Shown here piece after piece: positions 25,997 to 36,430 of a stretch of 36,627 nucleotides of DNA (the first letter of the stretch is position 1; each line of letters begins with the position of its first letter). The stretch comes from Gammaproteobacteria bacterium. GTDB taxonomy: Bacteria > Pseudomonadota > Gammaproteobacteria > SZUA-140. The notes beneath the pieces were generated by a model. It was not told the DNA's origin. It made no database searches and was given only the letters and a program-made list of their open reading frames with translations. The stretch is taken from the NCBI GenBank assembly GCA_015488555.1, contig WFNO01000069.1, positions 1 to 36,627 of the forward strand, in the 5' to 3' direction. A program made the position numbers and the translations under genes.

Positions 25997-27117
25997 GTCG
26001 CCTTCCCGGCTCCAGCCATCGGGGATGGCGCGCCGCCCCCCACCACCTTGACCTTCTGGCCCGGACGCAGTCGCTCGGCCCCGCGTACGATGACCTGGTC
26101 TCCGGGATGCAGATCGCCGATCACTTCGATGAAAGCCCCTTCGGCGATGCCGGTGCGCACCACCACCCGCTCGGCCCCACCATCACCGGTGAGGCGATAG
26201 ACGGAGATGCCGCTGCGGCGCAGCACCAGGGCGTCGCGCGGCACCACTAATGCCTTGCGGGCCTCGGCGGTGGGCACCGCCACGCGCACCACCTGTCCCA
26301 CCGTCCAGTCGGGATTGCGGAAATCCAATCGCAGGTCCATCAGATGAGAGCGGGCGTTGCCGGCCGGTACCAGGGCCCGCAGGCGACCTTGCACGCGCGC
26401 CTCGCCGGCGGCCAGGTCCAGTTCCATGCCCGGCGTGAGATAGGGCCTGGTGGCCAGGGGTGCGAAAGCGCGGATCTCCAACTGGCTGGTATCCAGCAGA
26501 TGCACCACCTCGCTGCCGCCGTCCACCCACTCACCCGGCTGGCGCAGGCGGGCCATCACCACACCGGCGAAGGGTGCCCGTACCGTGGCCCGGCGAATGC
26601 GGTCTTTCACCTGCTCTAGGCGCGCCCGGGCCGAGGCCAGGCGTGCCTGTTCCACGCCCAGTTCGGAGACGGTCTGGTCCAGCAGGGTAAGCGCGGCGTT
26701 GTTGCGCTTGGCTAGGCGCCGCAGGCGCTGCACTTCCTGTTCCAGAAAGGCCTTGCGGGCCTCCACCTGAGCGATCTCGGCGGCGAATTCTTCCCGTTGC
26801 AGCGCCAGGGGGGTATGATCGATGCGCGCCAGCGGTGCACCGGCGGCCACTGTCTCCCCCACGTCTGCCACCCATTCCAGGCGCCCCGCCACCTCCGCCG
26901 CCACCCGCGCCTCGTTGCGGCTGATCACATCCCCCGACACCCAGATGGTGGGCGCCAGCCATCGCTCCTCCGCTGGCGCCACCACCACCGGTGCCGGCGG
27001 CGGGCCCGCCGCCTCCACCCGGAACGGCGAAAGGCCGCCCGCGAGCAGACCCGTGGCGAGCACCACGCCCAGACAGCGCCGGAACACACGCACGGGGAAG
27101 GGGGAGTGTCCGATCAT
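25993..27117 (-). CDS. RND periplasmic adaptor (membrane fusion) protein
   Basis: Signal peptide; EVAGRLEWVADVGETVAAGAPLARID lipoyl-like; coiled coil; RATVRAPFAGVVMARLRQPGEWV; overlaps the permease start by 4 bp. Confidence 0.9.
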   Translation of the reverse strand: MIGHSPFPVRVFRRCLGVVLATGLLAGGLSPFRVEAAGPPPAPVVVAPAEERWLAPTIWVSGDVISRNEARVAAEVAGRLEWVADVGETVAAGAPLARIDHTPLALQREEFAAEIAQVEARKAFLEQEVQRLRRLAKRNNAALTLLDQTVSELGVEQARLASARARLEQVKDRIRRATVRAPFAGVVMARLRQPGEWVDGGSEVVHLLDTSQLEIRAFAPLATRPYLTPGMELDLAAGEARVQGRLRALVPAGNARSHLMDLRLDFRNPDWTVGQVVRVAVPTAEARKALVVPRDALVLRRSGISVYRLTGDGGAERVVVRTGIAEGAFIEVIGDLHPGDQVIVRGAERLRPGQKVKVVGGGAPSPMAGAGKAT

Positions 27118-27165
27118 GATCGTCGGATTATAGTACGAATGCCACGCCCCTGCAGGCTGTGTTCC

Positions 27166-28200
27166 CTATCGTCGTTCCCGCCGCCCCCCGGGTTCGGTGA
27201 CCGGCGTCGGCAAATCCTGCAGCAGGCGCTGCAGACCGGCCAGCTCCCGATAACGTCCGGTCACGTCCAGCAGATAGGACAGGGTGCGGGGAATGTCTCG
27301 CAGATAGCCGGGCTTGCCGTCCCGATGCCAGAGGCGGGCGAAGATCCCCACCGCCTTGAGATGGCGCTGCACGCCCATCCAGTCGAACCAGCGCCGCAGC
27401 AGCGCCGGGGTGATCTCCGGCCACCGCCCCGCCAGCAGGCCGTCCAACAACCCCTGTTCCCGTGCCCGGCGGTGATAGTGAGCCAGCCATTCGTCCAGCC
27501 GTTCCTGTGGCCAGCGGATGTAGCAGTCGCGCAGCAGAGACACCAGATCGTAGCTCAGAGGACCCATCACCGCGTCCTGGAAATCCAGCACCCCGGGATT
27601 GTACTCCGGCACCACCATGAGATTGCGCGAATGGTAATCACGGTGCACCCATACCCGCGGCTGCTCCAGGGCCGCCACCACCAGGCGCTCGCAGGCCTCC
27701 TGCCAGGCGGCCCGGGCCGCGGGCGGCCAATGTATACCCAAGTGGCGTTCCACGTACCAGTCCTGGAACAGGGCCATTTCCTGGCGCAGGAGCGCAGCAT
27801 CGTAAAGCGGCAAGTGGAGATCGTCTGCGCCACCCGCCTGGATACGCAACAACGTCTCCAGGGCATCGCCGTAAAGTGCCGTGGCATTACCAGCATCGAG
27901 TACCCGCAGATAGGAGCGGTCGCCGAAATCGCTGAGCAACAGCAGGCCGCGTTCCAGATCCATTTCGTGAATGCGGGGCACGTTCACGCCCAACCGGCGC
28001 AGGACCTCCGCCACCTGCACGAAGGGCCGGCAGTCCTCCTTGTCCGGAGGGGCGTCCATGACGATGAAGCTCCGTTCGCCTACCCAAACGCGGAAATAGC
28101 GCCGGAAACTGGCATCCGCGGAGGCCGGCCGCAACGTACTCACCGGCAGGCCGAGAGCGGCCAGCCAATGCTGCACCAGGTGCAGTCGCGCGTCAGACAT
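27166..28200 (-). CDS. amgK: Aminoglycoside phosphotransferase-family sugar kinase (AmgK-like)
   Basis: SADASFRRYFRVWVGERSFIVMDAPPDKEDCRPFVQVAEVLRRLGVNVPRIHEMDLERGLLLLSDFGDRSYL; VWVHRDYHSRNLMVVPEYNPGVLDFQDAVMGPLSYDLVSLLRD; next to lptD as in other gammaproteobacteria. Confidence 0.8.
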   Translation of the reverse strand: MSDARLHLVQHWLAALGLPVSTLRPASADASFRRYFRVWVGERSFIVMDAPPDKEDCRPFVQVAEVLRRLGVNVPRIHEMDLERGLLLLSDFGDRSYLRVLDAGNATALYGDALETLLRIQAGGADDLHLPLYDAALLRQEMALFQDWYVERHLGIHWPPAARAAWQEACERLVVAALEQPRVWVHRDYHSRNLMVVPEYNPGVLDFQDAVMGPLSYDLVSLLRDCYIRWPQERLDEWLAHYHRRAREQGLLDGLLAGRWPEITPALLRRWFDWMGVQRHLKAVGIFARLWHRDGKPGYLRDIPRTLSYLLDVTGRYRELAGLQRLLQDLPTPVTEPGGRRERR

Positions 28201-31200
28201 GGGCCGCTCCCGCCCGCCGGCTCCTTACCAGATTGCGCAGATCGTCCGCCACCAGATAGAAACAGGGAATGCCTACCAGGATGAGCACGGTGGCGAACAG
28301 CAGGCCGAAACCCAGACTCACCGCCATGGGAGCGAGAAAGGCGGTCTGCCCCGTAGCGAAGAAGATGAGTGGGGAGATGCCCAGGAAGGTGGTGATACTG
28401 GTCAGGAGTATGGGGCGCGCCCGCACCCGCCCTGCCTCCACCATGGCCGTGTAGCGATCACGACCCTCGGCTCGCAAGCGGCGGGCGAAGTCCACCAGAA
28501 TGAGGGAATCGTTGACCACGATGCCCGCCAAGGCCAGGAACCCCACCAGCGACAGAAACTGGAGATGGTAGTCCAACAGCAGATGCCCGGCGATGACACC
28601 GATCACCCCGAAGGGGATGGCGAACATCACCACCAGTGGATCCAGCAAAGACTTGAACAAGGCGGCCAGGATGAAATAGATGAGCGCCACCGCCACCACC
28701 AGGGCATAGAGCATGTCCTGAATGGATTCGTTGGCCTTGCGTTTCTCTCCCAGGAAGAACAGCTGATAGCCGGGCCGTTCCTCGATGCGGGCAGCGAACT
28801 CGTTCGCCACCAACCGGCTCACTTCCAGGGGCGTGATCACCTCCGAATCCACTTCGGCGGTCACCAGGGCGAGGCGCTGGCCGTGCCGGCGCTTGATCAA
28901 ATCGTAGCCGCGGGCGAGCGTGATATCGGCCACCTCACCCAACCGTACTACGCGCCCTTCGGGCAGCACGATGCGCAGGCGGGCCAAGGCGGCAGGATCG
29001 TGGCGCAGGGAGTCCGGATAGATCACTCGCACCGGCAGGCGCCGGTTGCCTGCGGTGACCTGAGTGGCCTCCAGCCCCTGAAAACCAGCGCGCACCGCCT
29101 CCGCCAGTTGGGCCTGGGAGAGTCCCAGGGAACGGCCGCGATCGTTGAGGAGATAGCGATACTCCAGTTTGCCTGGCTCCAAGTCCTGGCGCACGTCGAA
29201 CACCCCAGGCAGGCGCCGCAGATAGTCCACGATGTGGCCGGCCAGACGGCGCAACACCTCCACGTCGTCACCGGCAACGCCCACCTCGAGATCCGCACCG
29301 GCGGGACCGCCCTGAGGCCGGAGGATGGAAAAACGCTGAATGCCCGGCAATACCTCGAGCCGCTGGCGCAGCAGGCGAATGATCTCCGCCGTATCGCGCG
29401 CGCGGCTCCCTTGCCGATCGAAGCGCAGGCTCACCACCGGGGTGACCCAGCGTTCGATGAATCCTTGCGGCAGGCGCGGTTTCAAGTCCACGATGAGTTG
29501 GATGTAATTGCTCTCGAACTTGATGGTGGTGAAATCCACGAAGGTGACGCCGACGTTGGTCAACACGCTCTCCAGCTCCTCCTCCCGCACCACTTCCCGC
29601 AGCGCGTCCTCCACGCGTGTCGCCAGGCGCGCGGAATCCTCCAGACTGTAGGTGTTGGGGGCCTCCACGTTGACGAAGAACTGCCCCGTCTCGAGCTGGC
29701 CGAACAATTCGAAAGGCATGCGTGTGGCAGCGTAGGCCACACTCAAGGCCAGTACGCCGACGATGACCAGGGTCACCAGATAGCGGTTGGGCAGAACCCA
29801 GCGCATGAACCGAGCGTAATGCTCCAGCAACGGGGCCCAGCTCCATCCCTGCCGGCTGCGGCCCACACGCAGCCATTCGTAGGCATGAGAGGGCAAGACC
29901 CCGAAGGCCTCCAGCAGGGAGCCCAGCAGGGCGAAGATCACCACCACCGGGATCACGGCGATGAAGGCCCCCATGGTACCGCCCATAGCGAACATGGGCA
30001 GGAAGGCGGCGATGGTGGTGGCCGTGGAGGCGGTGACCGGCCAGAACACCTCCTGCACGCCCCGTTCCGCCGCCTCGCTGCGAGGCAGGCCCTGCTCCAG
30101 ATGGCGGTAGATGTTCTCGGTGACGATGATGGCATCGTCCACCACCATACCGAGCACGATGAGAAAGGCGAACAAGGACACCATGTTGATGGTGTAGCCG
30201 AAATAATGGAGCATGATGATGGCGAACAGAAAGGACACCGGAATGCCCAGAGCCGTGATCAGGGCCACACGGAAATTGAGGAACAGATAGAGCGACAGCA
30301 GCACCAGTACCAAGCCCACCAGGCCCGAGGACTGGACCGTCTGCAGGCGGATGCGCACATACTTGGAGAGATCGCTGAACACCGCCGCCTGCACGCCCGG
30401 CGGCAGTTCGCGATTCAGCTCCGTCACCAGGGCCCGCACCCGATCCGACACTTCGATGGTGGAGGCCTGGGCAGTCTTGGTCACGGTCATGTTGATGGAA
30501 GGCCGGCCGTTGAAACGGGCCAGGGTGCGGGGCTCCTCCAGGCGCAGGTACACGCGCGCCACCGCGCCCAGCGCCAGGATGCCGCCGGCCTCGTCGCTGC
30601 GCAGCGGCAGGGCCTCGATGGCCCGTGGTTCGGGAGCCACGCCCATGCCCCGCAAGAGGATGTCCCCATCGCGGGCCTCGATGGAACCGCCGGGCAGCTC
30701 GGTGAGATGGTCGCGCAGCGCGGCGGCCACCTCCCCTAGGGTCACGCGGCGCACGGCCAGCAGCTCGGGATCCACTTCCACCCAGATCTCCCAGTCTCGC
30801 TCGCCGGCCACGCCCACGCTGGCCATACCCGGGACCGCCAGCAGGCGCCGCTTGACCTCTTGTGCCAAATCCAGCAGACCCGCCTGCGCCACCTCGCCAT
30901 AGAGCGCGACACTGAGCACGGGAAAGCGCGTGCGCAGGCGGTTGATCTCGGGCCGCTCCGCCTCGGGTGGCAAGTCGTCCAGGCGGTCCACCACGGTCCG
31001 GGCATCGAGCAGGAAATCGTCGATGTCCGCCCCGGGTTTGAATTCGATGACGATGACGGACATTCCCTCACTGCTGGTGGAGCTGATGACGTCGATGTCG
31101 GCCATCCCTTCGAAGGCCTCTTCCAGCGGCAGGGTGACCTGGCGCTCCACCTCGCCGGGCGCAGCCCCTTCGTAGACGGTGGTGATGCGTACCTTGTCCA

Positions 31201-31324
31201 GTTCCACCACGGGCAACATCTCCTGGGGCATGGCATACCAGGACATCACCCCGGTCACCAGGACCACCGCCAGGAGCAGGTTGGTGATCAGGGGATTGCG
31301 GATGGCGAAGCGCGCCAATTTCAT
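28193..31324 (-). CDS. RND-family efflux permease (first pump)
   Basis: Start MKLARFAIRNPLITNLLLAVVLVTGVMSW; FLIVLGMVVDDAIIVTENIYRHLEQG; ARPILLTSITTFLGISPLIFFATGQTAFLAPMAVSLGFGLLFATVLIL. Confidence 0.93.
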   Translation of the reverse strand: MKLARFAIRNPLITNLLLAVVLVTGVMSWYAMPQEMLPVVELDKVRITTVYEGAAPGEVERQVTLPLEEAFEGMADIDVISSTSSEGMSVIVIEFKPGADIDDFLLDARTVVDRLDDLPPEAERPEINRLRTRFPVLSVALYGEVAQAGLLDLAQEVKRRLLAVPGMASVGVAGERDWEIWVEVDPELLAVRRVTLGEVAAALRDHLTELPGGSIEARDGDILLRGMGVAPEPRAIEALPLRSDEAGGILALGAVARVYLRLEEPRTLARFNGRPSINMTVTKTAQASTIEVSDRVRALVTELNRELPPGVQAAVFSDLSKYVRIRLQTVQSSGLVGLVLVLLSLYLFLNFRVALITALGIPVSFLFAIIMLHYFGYTINMVSLFAFLIVLGMVVDDAIIVTENIYRHLEQGLPRSEAAERGVQEVFWPVTASTATTIAAFLPMFAMGGTMGAFIAVIPVVVIFALLGSLLEAFGVLPSHAYEWLRVGRSRQGWSWAPLLEHYARFMRWVLPNRYLVTLVIVGVLALSVAYAATRMPFELFGQLETGQFFVNVEAPNTYSLEDSARLATRVEDALREVVREEELESVLTNVGVTFVDFTTIKFESNYIQLIVDLKPRLPQGFIERWVTPVVSLRFDRQGSRARDTAEIIRLLRQRLEVLPGIQRFSILRPQGGPAGADLEVGVAGDDVEVLRRLAGHIVDYLRRLPGVFDVRQDLEPGKLEYRYLLNDRGRSLGLSQAQLAEAVRAGFQGLEATQVTAGNRRLPVRVIYPDSLRHDPAALARLRIVLPEGRVVRLGEVADITLARGYDLIKRRHGQRLALVTAEVDSEVITPLEVSRLVANEFAARIEERPGYQLFFLGEKRKANESIQDMLYALVVAVALIYFILAALFKSLLDPLVVMFAIPFGVIGVIAGHLLLDYHLQFLSLVGFLALAGIVVNDSLILVDFARRLRAEGRDRYTAMVEAGRVRARPILLTSITTFLGISPLIFFATGQTAFLAPMAVSLGFGLLFATVLILVGIPCFYLVADDLRNLVRSRRAGAAHV

Positions 31325-31473
31325 ATCATCAGAGCCCCAAAATTCCCCGCGGCTGCGTACCGAACGGTTTTCGGTGGGGTATACATGGTGCGTCCTGGAC
31401 ACCAGTCATGCCGGCGGGTTCCGCCAGAACAGGCATCCGAGTGACCATCGCCGGTGCCGTTCGGGTGCCTCCT

Positions 31474-32721
31474 TCACCGCACTCCGGCCGCCATTGCCCC
31501 GCCATCTGCAGCCGCCGCAGGCGCATCCCTGCCGGGTCCCTCGCCAGAGGCCGCAGGCAACGGCCGCACCGGCTGCCCGTCGCTCAGCAGGGCCACGTCC
31601 CGGGACACCACAATGTCTCCCGCGTCCAGGCCCTTGCGCACCACCTGCCAGGGATCGTGGCGGGGGCCCAGCTCCACCGCCACCCGCTGCAAGCGTCCCG
31701 CCTCCACCTTGAACACGAAATCCCCGCGCTCGCCGTACCATACTGCGCTCACCGGCACCACCAGGGCATCCGGCAAGGGCGGCAGCGGCAACAGCGCCCG
31801 GGCCGCCTGTCCCGGCATCAAACCCATACCCGGCAAGCGCACGCGCACGGCATGGGAAAAAGTACGGGGATCGGGATCCCGCTGCAATGCGATCACCACT
31901 CCCTCGCGTGGTTCGCCTTGAAGCGGCCGCACGGTAACACGCTGCGCCATCCGCAGTGCCGCGGCCACCGTTCCATTCACCTCCAGATAAAGATCCAGTT
32001 GTTCCAGGTCCACCAGTTCCACGGCGGGAGAGGCGGGATCCACGTGGTCACCCACTTCCAGGAACACGGCATTGATCATACCGGCATAGGGGGCTGCGAG
32101 CCGGGTCCGCGCCAGACCGCGCCGGGCGCGTCGCAGATCGGCTTCCTGGAGCTGGAGGCGGGCAGCAGCCGTGGCCACGCTGAAACGCAGTTTTTCCTCT
32201 TCGGCCTGCAGCTGCAGTAGCCGTTGCAAGGCCTCGTCCCGTTTGGCCGGCGAGGCCAGCGACTCGGCACCCAGTTGCTGCAGTCGCTCCACTTCGCGCG
32301 CCTGCAGCTCGCGGTTGCGCTGCACGAATGCCAGCAGCCGCCGATCCCGCTCGATGGCGGCGCGTTCCTGTTCCAGGCGCGCTTCGGCCGCCGCCACGGC
32401 GTCGCGGTAATCGCCGTCCTCCAGGCGCAACAACGGCTGGCCGGCCGTTACCGTCTGTCCTGCCTCCACCAGCCGCTCCGACACCCGGCCGCCGACCTCG
32501 AAGTGCAATGTGGACTTGCGTGCGGGACGCAAATATCCTGTTACCTCCGTGCGGGGCTGCAGGTCGAGCCGGCGCACCACGGCGGTCTCCACCCGCAGTA
32601 CGGGAGGTTCCTGCAGGACGGCCTGGGGAGCGGGACGGGTACGAATCAGAACGATGACGAGAGCGATGACGACCAGCAGCAGGAGTAACGCGTACTTGAA
32701 AGAAACCGTCTTGTTATGCAC
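31474..32721 (-). CDS. RND periplasmic adaptor (membrane fusion) protein
   Basis: GTG start proposed (HNKTVSFKYALLLLLVVIALVIVLI). FEVGGRVSERLVEAGQTVTAGQPLLRLEDGDY, long coiled coil, RTRLAAPYAGMINAVFLEVGDHVDPASPAVELVD. Confidence 0.88.
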   Translation of the reverse strand: MHNKTVSFKYALLLLLVVIALVIVLIRTRPAPQAVLQEPPVLRVETAVVRRLDLQPRTEVTGYLRPARKSTLHFEVGGRVSERLVEAGQTVTAGQPLLRLEDGDYRDAVAAAEARLEQERAAIERDRRLLAFVQRNRELQAREVERLQQLGAESLASPAKRDEALQRLLQLQAEEEKLRFSVATAAARLQLQEADLRRARRGLARTRLAAPYAGMINAVFLEVGDHVDPASPAVELVDLEQLDLYLEVNGTVAAALRMAQRVTVRPLQGEPREGVVIALQRDPDPRTFSHAVRVRLPGMGLMPGQAARALLPLPPLPDALVVPVSAVWYGERGDFVFKVEAGRLQRVAVELGPRHDPWQVVRKGLDAGDIVVSRDVALLSDGQPVRPLPAASGEGPGRDAPAAAADGGAMAAGVR

Positions 32722-32804
32722 CCCGCCACGCTCGCATCGATGAGGGAAACAGAGTCCCATTCTATACAAACCGCAAGCCGCATACCAATGTCGGGCCTGC
32801 CGCA

Positions 32805-34991
32805 GTGAACGCCAAGTATCTGGGCCCGGGCACGGTCCTACTCCTGCTGCTGGTAACGGTGGCCCCGCCCGCGCAGGGAGCGGCACCGCCCGGCAAATGG
32901 TTCCTGTGCCGCCATCACATCCCATCGCCCCGGATCGAGACCGATCCCCAGGGTCGCATCGTCTTCCAGGCCGATCGGGGCACAGGCGAACGCCGCCGCC
33001 TCTACCGCCTGTACGGCGACGTGGCCGTCACCGGTGACGGCCAGCGCCTGCGCGCGGATACCGTGGTCTACGACAGCACCACCCAGACCGCCGAGGCCGA
33101 AGGTCCGTTGCGCTATGAAAAGTCCGATCTCATCCTGCACGGTGCCCGCGGGCGTCTGCGACTCGACACAGAGGAAGGCACGGTGGAAGCAGGGCGCTTC
33201 GAACTACCCGAGGAACACGGCCGCGGAGAGGCACGGCGCATCGAGCTGGCAGGCAAACGGCGCACCATCCTTCTCGATACCCGTTACACCACCTGTGATC
33301 CCGGATCGGAAGACTGGCTGTTGCGCGCCCGCCGGGTGGTGCTCGACCATGAACGCAACGTGGGTAGCGCCTGGCATGCCTGGTTGCGGTTCATGAAAGT
33401 GCCCGTATTCTATTTCCCCTATGTGAACTTCCCGCTCGGCGACCAGCGCAAGAGCGGCTTTCTGGCCCCCGTCCTCGGTTCCTCCAATCGTTCCGGCTAC
33501 GAATGGGCCCTGCCCTATTACTTCAACCTGGCGCCCAATTACGATGCCACTTTCACGCCGCAATACTATTCCAAGCGCGGCCTGTTGCTGGGCGGCGAGT
33601 TTCGTTACCTCAGCCGCTGGGACAGCGGCGAACTCAACCTGGAATACATAGACGCCGACCGCGAATACGAGGACCGGGCGCGCGGGGCCCTGCGCTTCCG
33701 CCAGCGCGGCACGCCCTGGCCCAAAGTGCGCAGCGAGATCCAGTACGACTACGTCTCCGACGTAGACTATCTGAGCGACTACGGCCGCAGTCTGGGCACC
33801 ACTACGGTGACCCACCTGCCGCAGAAGGGGTCGTTGCGCTATCAGGGCGAGACGGTGAACGCCATGCTCCTGTTCCAGAGCTTTCAGACCGTGGACCCCG
33901 ACATCCCGGATCGCTCGCGCCCCTATCAGCGCCTGCCCCAATTCGCCCTGAGCTACACCCCCGCCGCCCGTCCCAACCGGCTCCGTTTCGGTTTCGACGG
34001 GGAACTGGTCAATTTCCAGCGCCAAGAGCGCGTCAGCGGCCAGCGCCTGGATCTGCAGCCCTCCCTCAGTCTGCCCCTGGCCAACGAGGGGGCCTTTCTC
34101 ACCACCACCTTGAAACTGGATCACACCGCCTACGACCTGGACGAGCTGGCGGGCGCGCAGCGCCAGCCGCAACGCACCGTGCCGCTGTTCAGCCTCGATG
34201 CCGGCCTGTTTCTGGAGCGCTGGTACGGCCGGCTGCTCCATACCGTGGAACCGCGCCTGTTCTATCTCTATGTCCCCCGCCGCGATCAGGACGACATTCC
34301 GCGCTTCGATACCGGGCAGCCGGAATTCAATTTCAACCAACTGTTCCGCGGCAACCGCTTCACCGGCCGCGACCGGGTGGGGGATGCCAACCAGCTCAGC
34401 ACCGCCCTCACCACCCGGCTCCTGGAAGAGAACGGCCGGGAACGCCTGCAGTTCAAGGTGGGGCAGATCTTCTATTTCGAGGACCGGCGAGTGACCCTGA
34501 CGGGCACGCCCCTCACCGAGCGCCGCTCCGACATCGTCGCCGAGACCCAGATGCAGGTGACACCGGCCCTCCAGCTCCTGGGTGACCTGCGCTGGGACCG
34601 GGAGAACGAGACCATCGACAAAGGCAACGTGAGCCTGCGCTTCCGTCCCGGTTACCGGCGGATCCTCAACCTGAGTTACCGCTACCGTAACGAGATCCTG
34701 GAACAGAGCGATTTCTCCCTGCTCTGGCCCCTCCACCCCCGCTGGCACGTCCTCGGCCGCTGGAACCGCGACCTGCTCAACGAGCGGGACCTGGAAACTT
34801 TGGCCGGCTTCGAATATCAAAACTGCTGCTGGAAATTCAATTTCCTGGCCCGACGTTATCTCAAGGCCAACACTCCGGAAGAGGAATACAGCATCACCTA
34901 TTACCTGCAGATCGAGTTCAAGGGCCTGGCCAGTCTCGGCAAGGACATGGACGCAATACTGGAACGTGGTATCCTGGGTTATCAGAAATAG
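32805..34991 (+). CDS. lptD: LPS-assembly protein LptD
   Basis: 728 aa from GTG. OstA/LptA-like N-terminal domain (GDVAVTGDGQRLRADTVVYDSTTQTAEAEG), FYFPYVNFPLGDQRKSGFLAP, VEPRLFYLYVP, C-terminal FEYQNCCWKFNFLARRYL Cys pair. Confidence 0.93.
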   Translation: MNAKYLGPGTVLLLLLVTVAPPAQGAAPPGKWFLCRHHIPSPRIETDPQGRIVFQADRGTGERRRLYRLYGDVAVTGDGQRLRADTVVYDSTTQTAEAEGPLRYEKSDLILHGARGRLRLDTEEGTVEAGRFELPEEHGRGEARRIELAGKRRTILLDTRYTTCDPGSEDWLLRARRVVLDHERNVGSAWHAWLRFMKVPVFYFPYVNFPLGDQRKSGFLAPVLGSSNRSGYEWALPYYFNLAPNYDATFTPQYYSKRGLLLGGEFRYLSRWDSGELNLEYIDADREYEDRARGALRFRQRGTPWPKVRSEIQYDYVSDVDYLSDYGRSLGTTTVTHLPQKGSLRYQGETVNAMLLFQSFQTVDPDIPDRSRPYQRLPQFALSYTPAARPNRLRFGFDGELVNFQRQERVSGQRLDLQPSLSLPLANEGAFLTTTLKLDHTAYDLDELAGAQRQPQRTVPLFSLDAGLFLERWYGRLLHTVEPRLFYLYVPRRDQDDIPRFDTGQPEFNFNQLFRGNRFTGRDRVGDANQLSTALTTRLLEENGRERLQFKVGQIFYFEDRRVTLTGTPLTERRSDIVAETQMQVTPALQLLGDLRWDRENETIDKGNVSLRFRPGYRRILNLSYRYRNEILEQSDFSLLWPLHPRWHVLGRWNRDLLNERDLETLAGFEYQNCCWKFNFLARRYLKANTPEEEYSITYYLQIEFKGLASLGKDMDAILERGILGYQK

Positions 34992-35058
34992 CCAAAGGGC
35001 CGCCCGCTTTTGTTGCTCCGCGAGCGCGCCCGTCCTGTAATCACCTGGCGAGATCTCC

Positions 35059-36417
35059 ATGCAGCAATCCTCTCCATCCCCGTCTTCCCGCCTCCCGGCG
35101 CGCGGGATCCCGAACTGGATCCCGCGGTGGCGTCGCGCCGTCCTGCTCCTCCTGTGCGCCAGCCTGCCGTTATTGCCGCAAACGGCGCCCGCGGCCCAGC
35201 TCCTGGACCGCATCGTGGCGGTGGTGGACGACGACGTCATCACCGCCACCGAGCTGGAACAGCGCCTGCGCCTGCTGGAACAGCAGTTGCTGCGCCAGCG
35301 CGCCGTCCTGCCTCCGCGCGAGATACTGCGCAAACAACTGTTGGACCGGCTCATCCTCACCCGCATCCAGCTGCACCGGGCCGAGGCCATGGGCATCCGC
35401 GTGGACGAGGAAACCCTCAACCGGACCATTGCCAATCTCGCCGCCCAGAACGACCTCACCCTGGAACAATTCCGCCGCGTGCTGCAAGAAGACGGCTACG
35501 ACTTCGCCCGCTTCCGGGAGGAGATGCGCCAGGAGATCATGTTGCGGCGCCTGCGCCAGCGACAGGTGGACAGCCGCATCACCGTCACCCAACAGGAGGT
35601 GGACAACTTCCTCATCAATCTGCAGGCCCAGGGCAAGGCCAGCGACGAATACCGCCTCGGACACATCCTCATCGCCCTGCCGGAAGCGGCTTCCCCGGCG
35701 GACATCCGCCGGGCGCAGCAGCGGGCGCAGGAAGTCCTGGAGGCCTTGCGCGCCGGAGAGGACTTCGCCACCACGGCGATGGCGGTCTCCGACGGCCAGC
35801 AGGCCCTCAACGGCGGCGACCTGGGCTGGCGCAAGGCCGGGGAACTGCCCACCCTGTTCGCGGACCGTGTGCAGGACATGGCAGTTGGGGAACTGGCAGG
35901 CCCCATCCGCAGCCCCAGCGGTTTTCACCTCATCAAACTGCTGGACAAGCGCAGCGGCACCCGCCACGTGGTGACCCAGACCCGCGTCCGGCACATTCTC
36001 GTGCGTCCCGATACCGCCCTCGGCAAGGAAGGGGAGGCACAGGCCCTGGCCGAAGCGCGCGCGCTGCGCCAGCGCCTGCTGGCCGGTGAGGACTTCGCGG
36101 CCCTGGCCCGCGAATTCTCCGACGACCAGGCCTCCGCCGTGGACGGCGGTAACCTGGGCTGGGTGAGTCCGGGGGAGCTGGTGCCCGAATTCGAGCGGGC
36201 CATGGCTGAGCTGGAGCCCGGTGCCATCAGCGAGCCCGTGAAGAGCGGTTTCGGCTGGCATCTCATCCAGGTCCTGGAGCGGCGCCGGCACGACGACACC
36301 GAGGCCTATACCCGGCGCCAGGCCCGCAATCAGATCTTCCAGCGCAAGGTGGAGGAAGCCGAAACCGAATGGCTGCGGCGCCTGCGGGACGAGGCCTATG
36401 TGGAATACCGCCTCTGA
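35059..36417 (+). CDS. surA: Periplasmic chaperone / peptidyl-prolyl isomerase SurA
   Basis: [23 protein letters not shown], two parvulin-type repeats ([14 protein letters not shown]..., [13 protein letters not shown]... / [47 protein letters not shown]); located after lptD. Confidence 0.95.
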   Translation: MQQSSPSPSSRLPARGIPNWIPRWRRAVLLLLCASLPLLPQTAPAAQLLDRIVAVVDDDVITATELEQRLRLLEQQLLRQRAVLPPREILRKQLLDRLILTRIQLHRAEAMGIRVDEETLNRTIANLAAQNDLTLEQFRRVLQEDGYDFARFREEMRQEIMLRRLRQRQVDSRITVTQQEVDNFLINLQAQGKASDEYRLGHILIALPEAASPADIRRAQQRAQEVLEALRAGEDFATTAMAVSDGQQALNGGDLGWRKAGELPTLFADRVQDMAVGELAGPIRSPSGFHLIKLLDKRSGTRHVVTQTRVRHILVRPDTALGKEGEAQALAEARALRQRLLAGEDFAALAREFSDDQASAVDGGNLGWVSPGELVPEFERAMAELEPGAISEPVKSGFGWHLIQVLERRRHDDTEAYTRRQARNQIFQRKVEEAETEWLRRLRDEAYVEYRL

Positions 36418-36430
36418 GGGCGCGCGCGAA

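Noticed and set aside
28199-30739. 846-aa plus-strand ORF opposite the RND permease
   Set aside because: Antisense to a clear RND permease; Gln/His/Gly-rich shadow translation of a GC-rich gene with no recognisable domain.
33204-35459. 751-aa minus-strand ORF opposite lptD
   Set aside because: Shadow ORF of lptD on the opposite strand; low-complexity composition and no start context or domains.
35010-36089. 359-aa Pro/Arg-rich plus-strand ORF in another frame over surA
   Set aside because: Out-of-frame Pro/Ala/Arg/Gly-rich translation typical of high-GC DNA; overlaps surA entirely.
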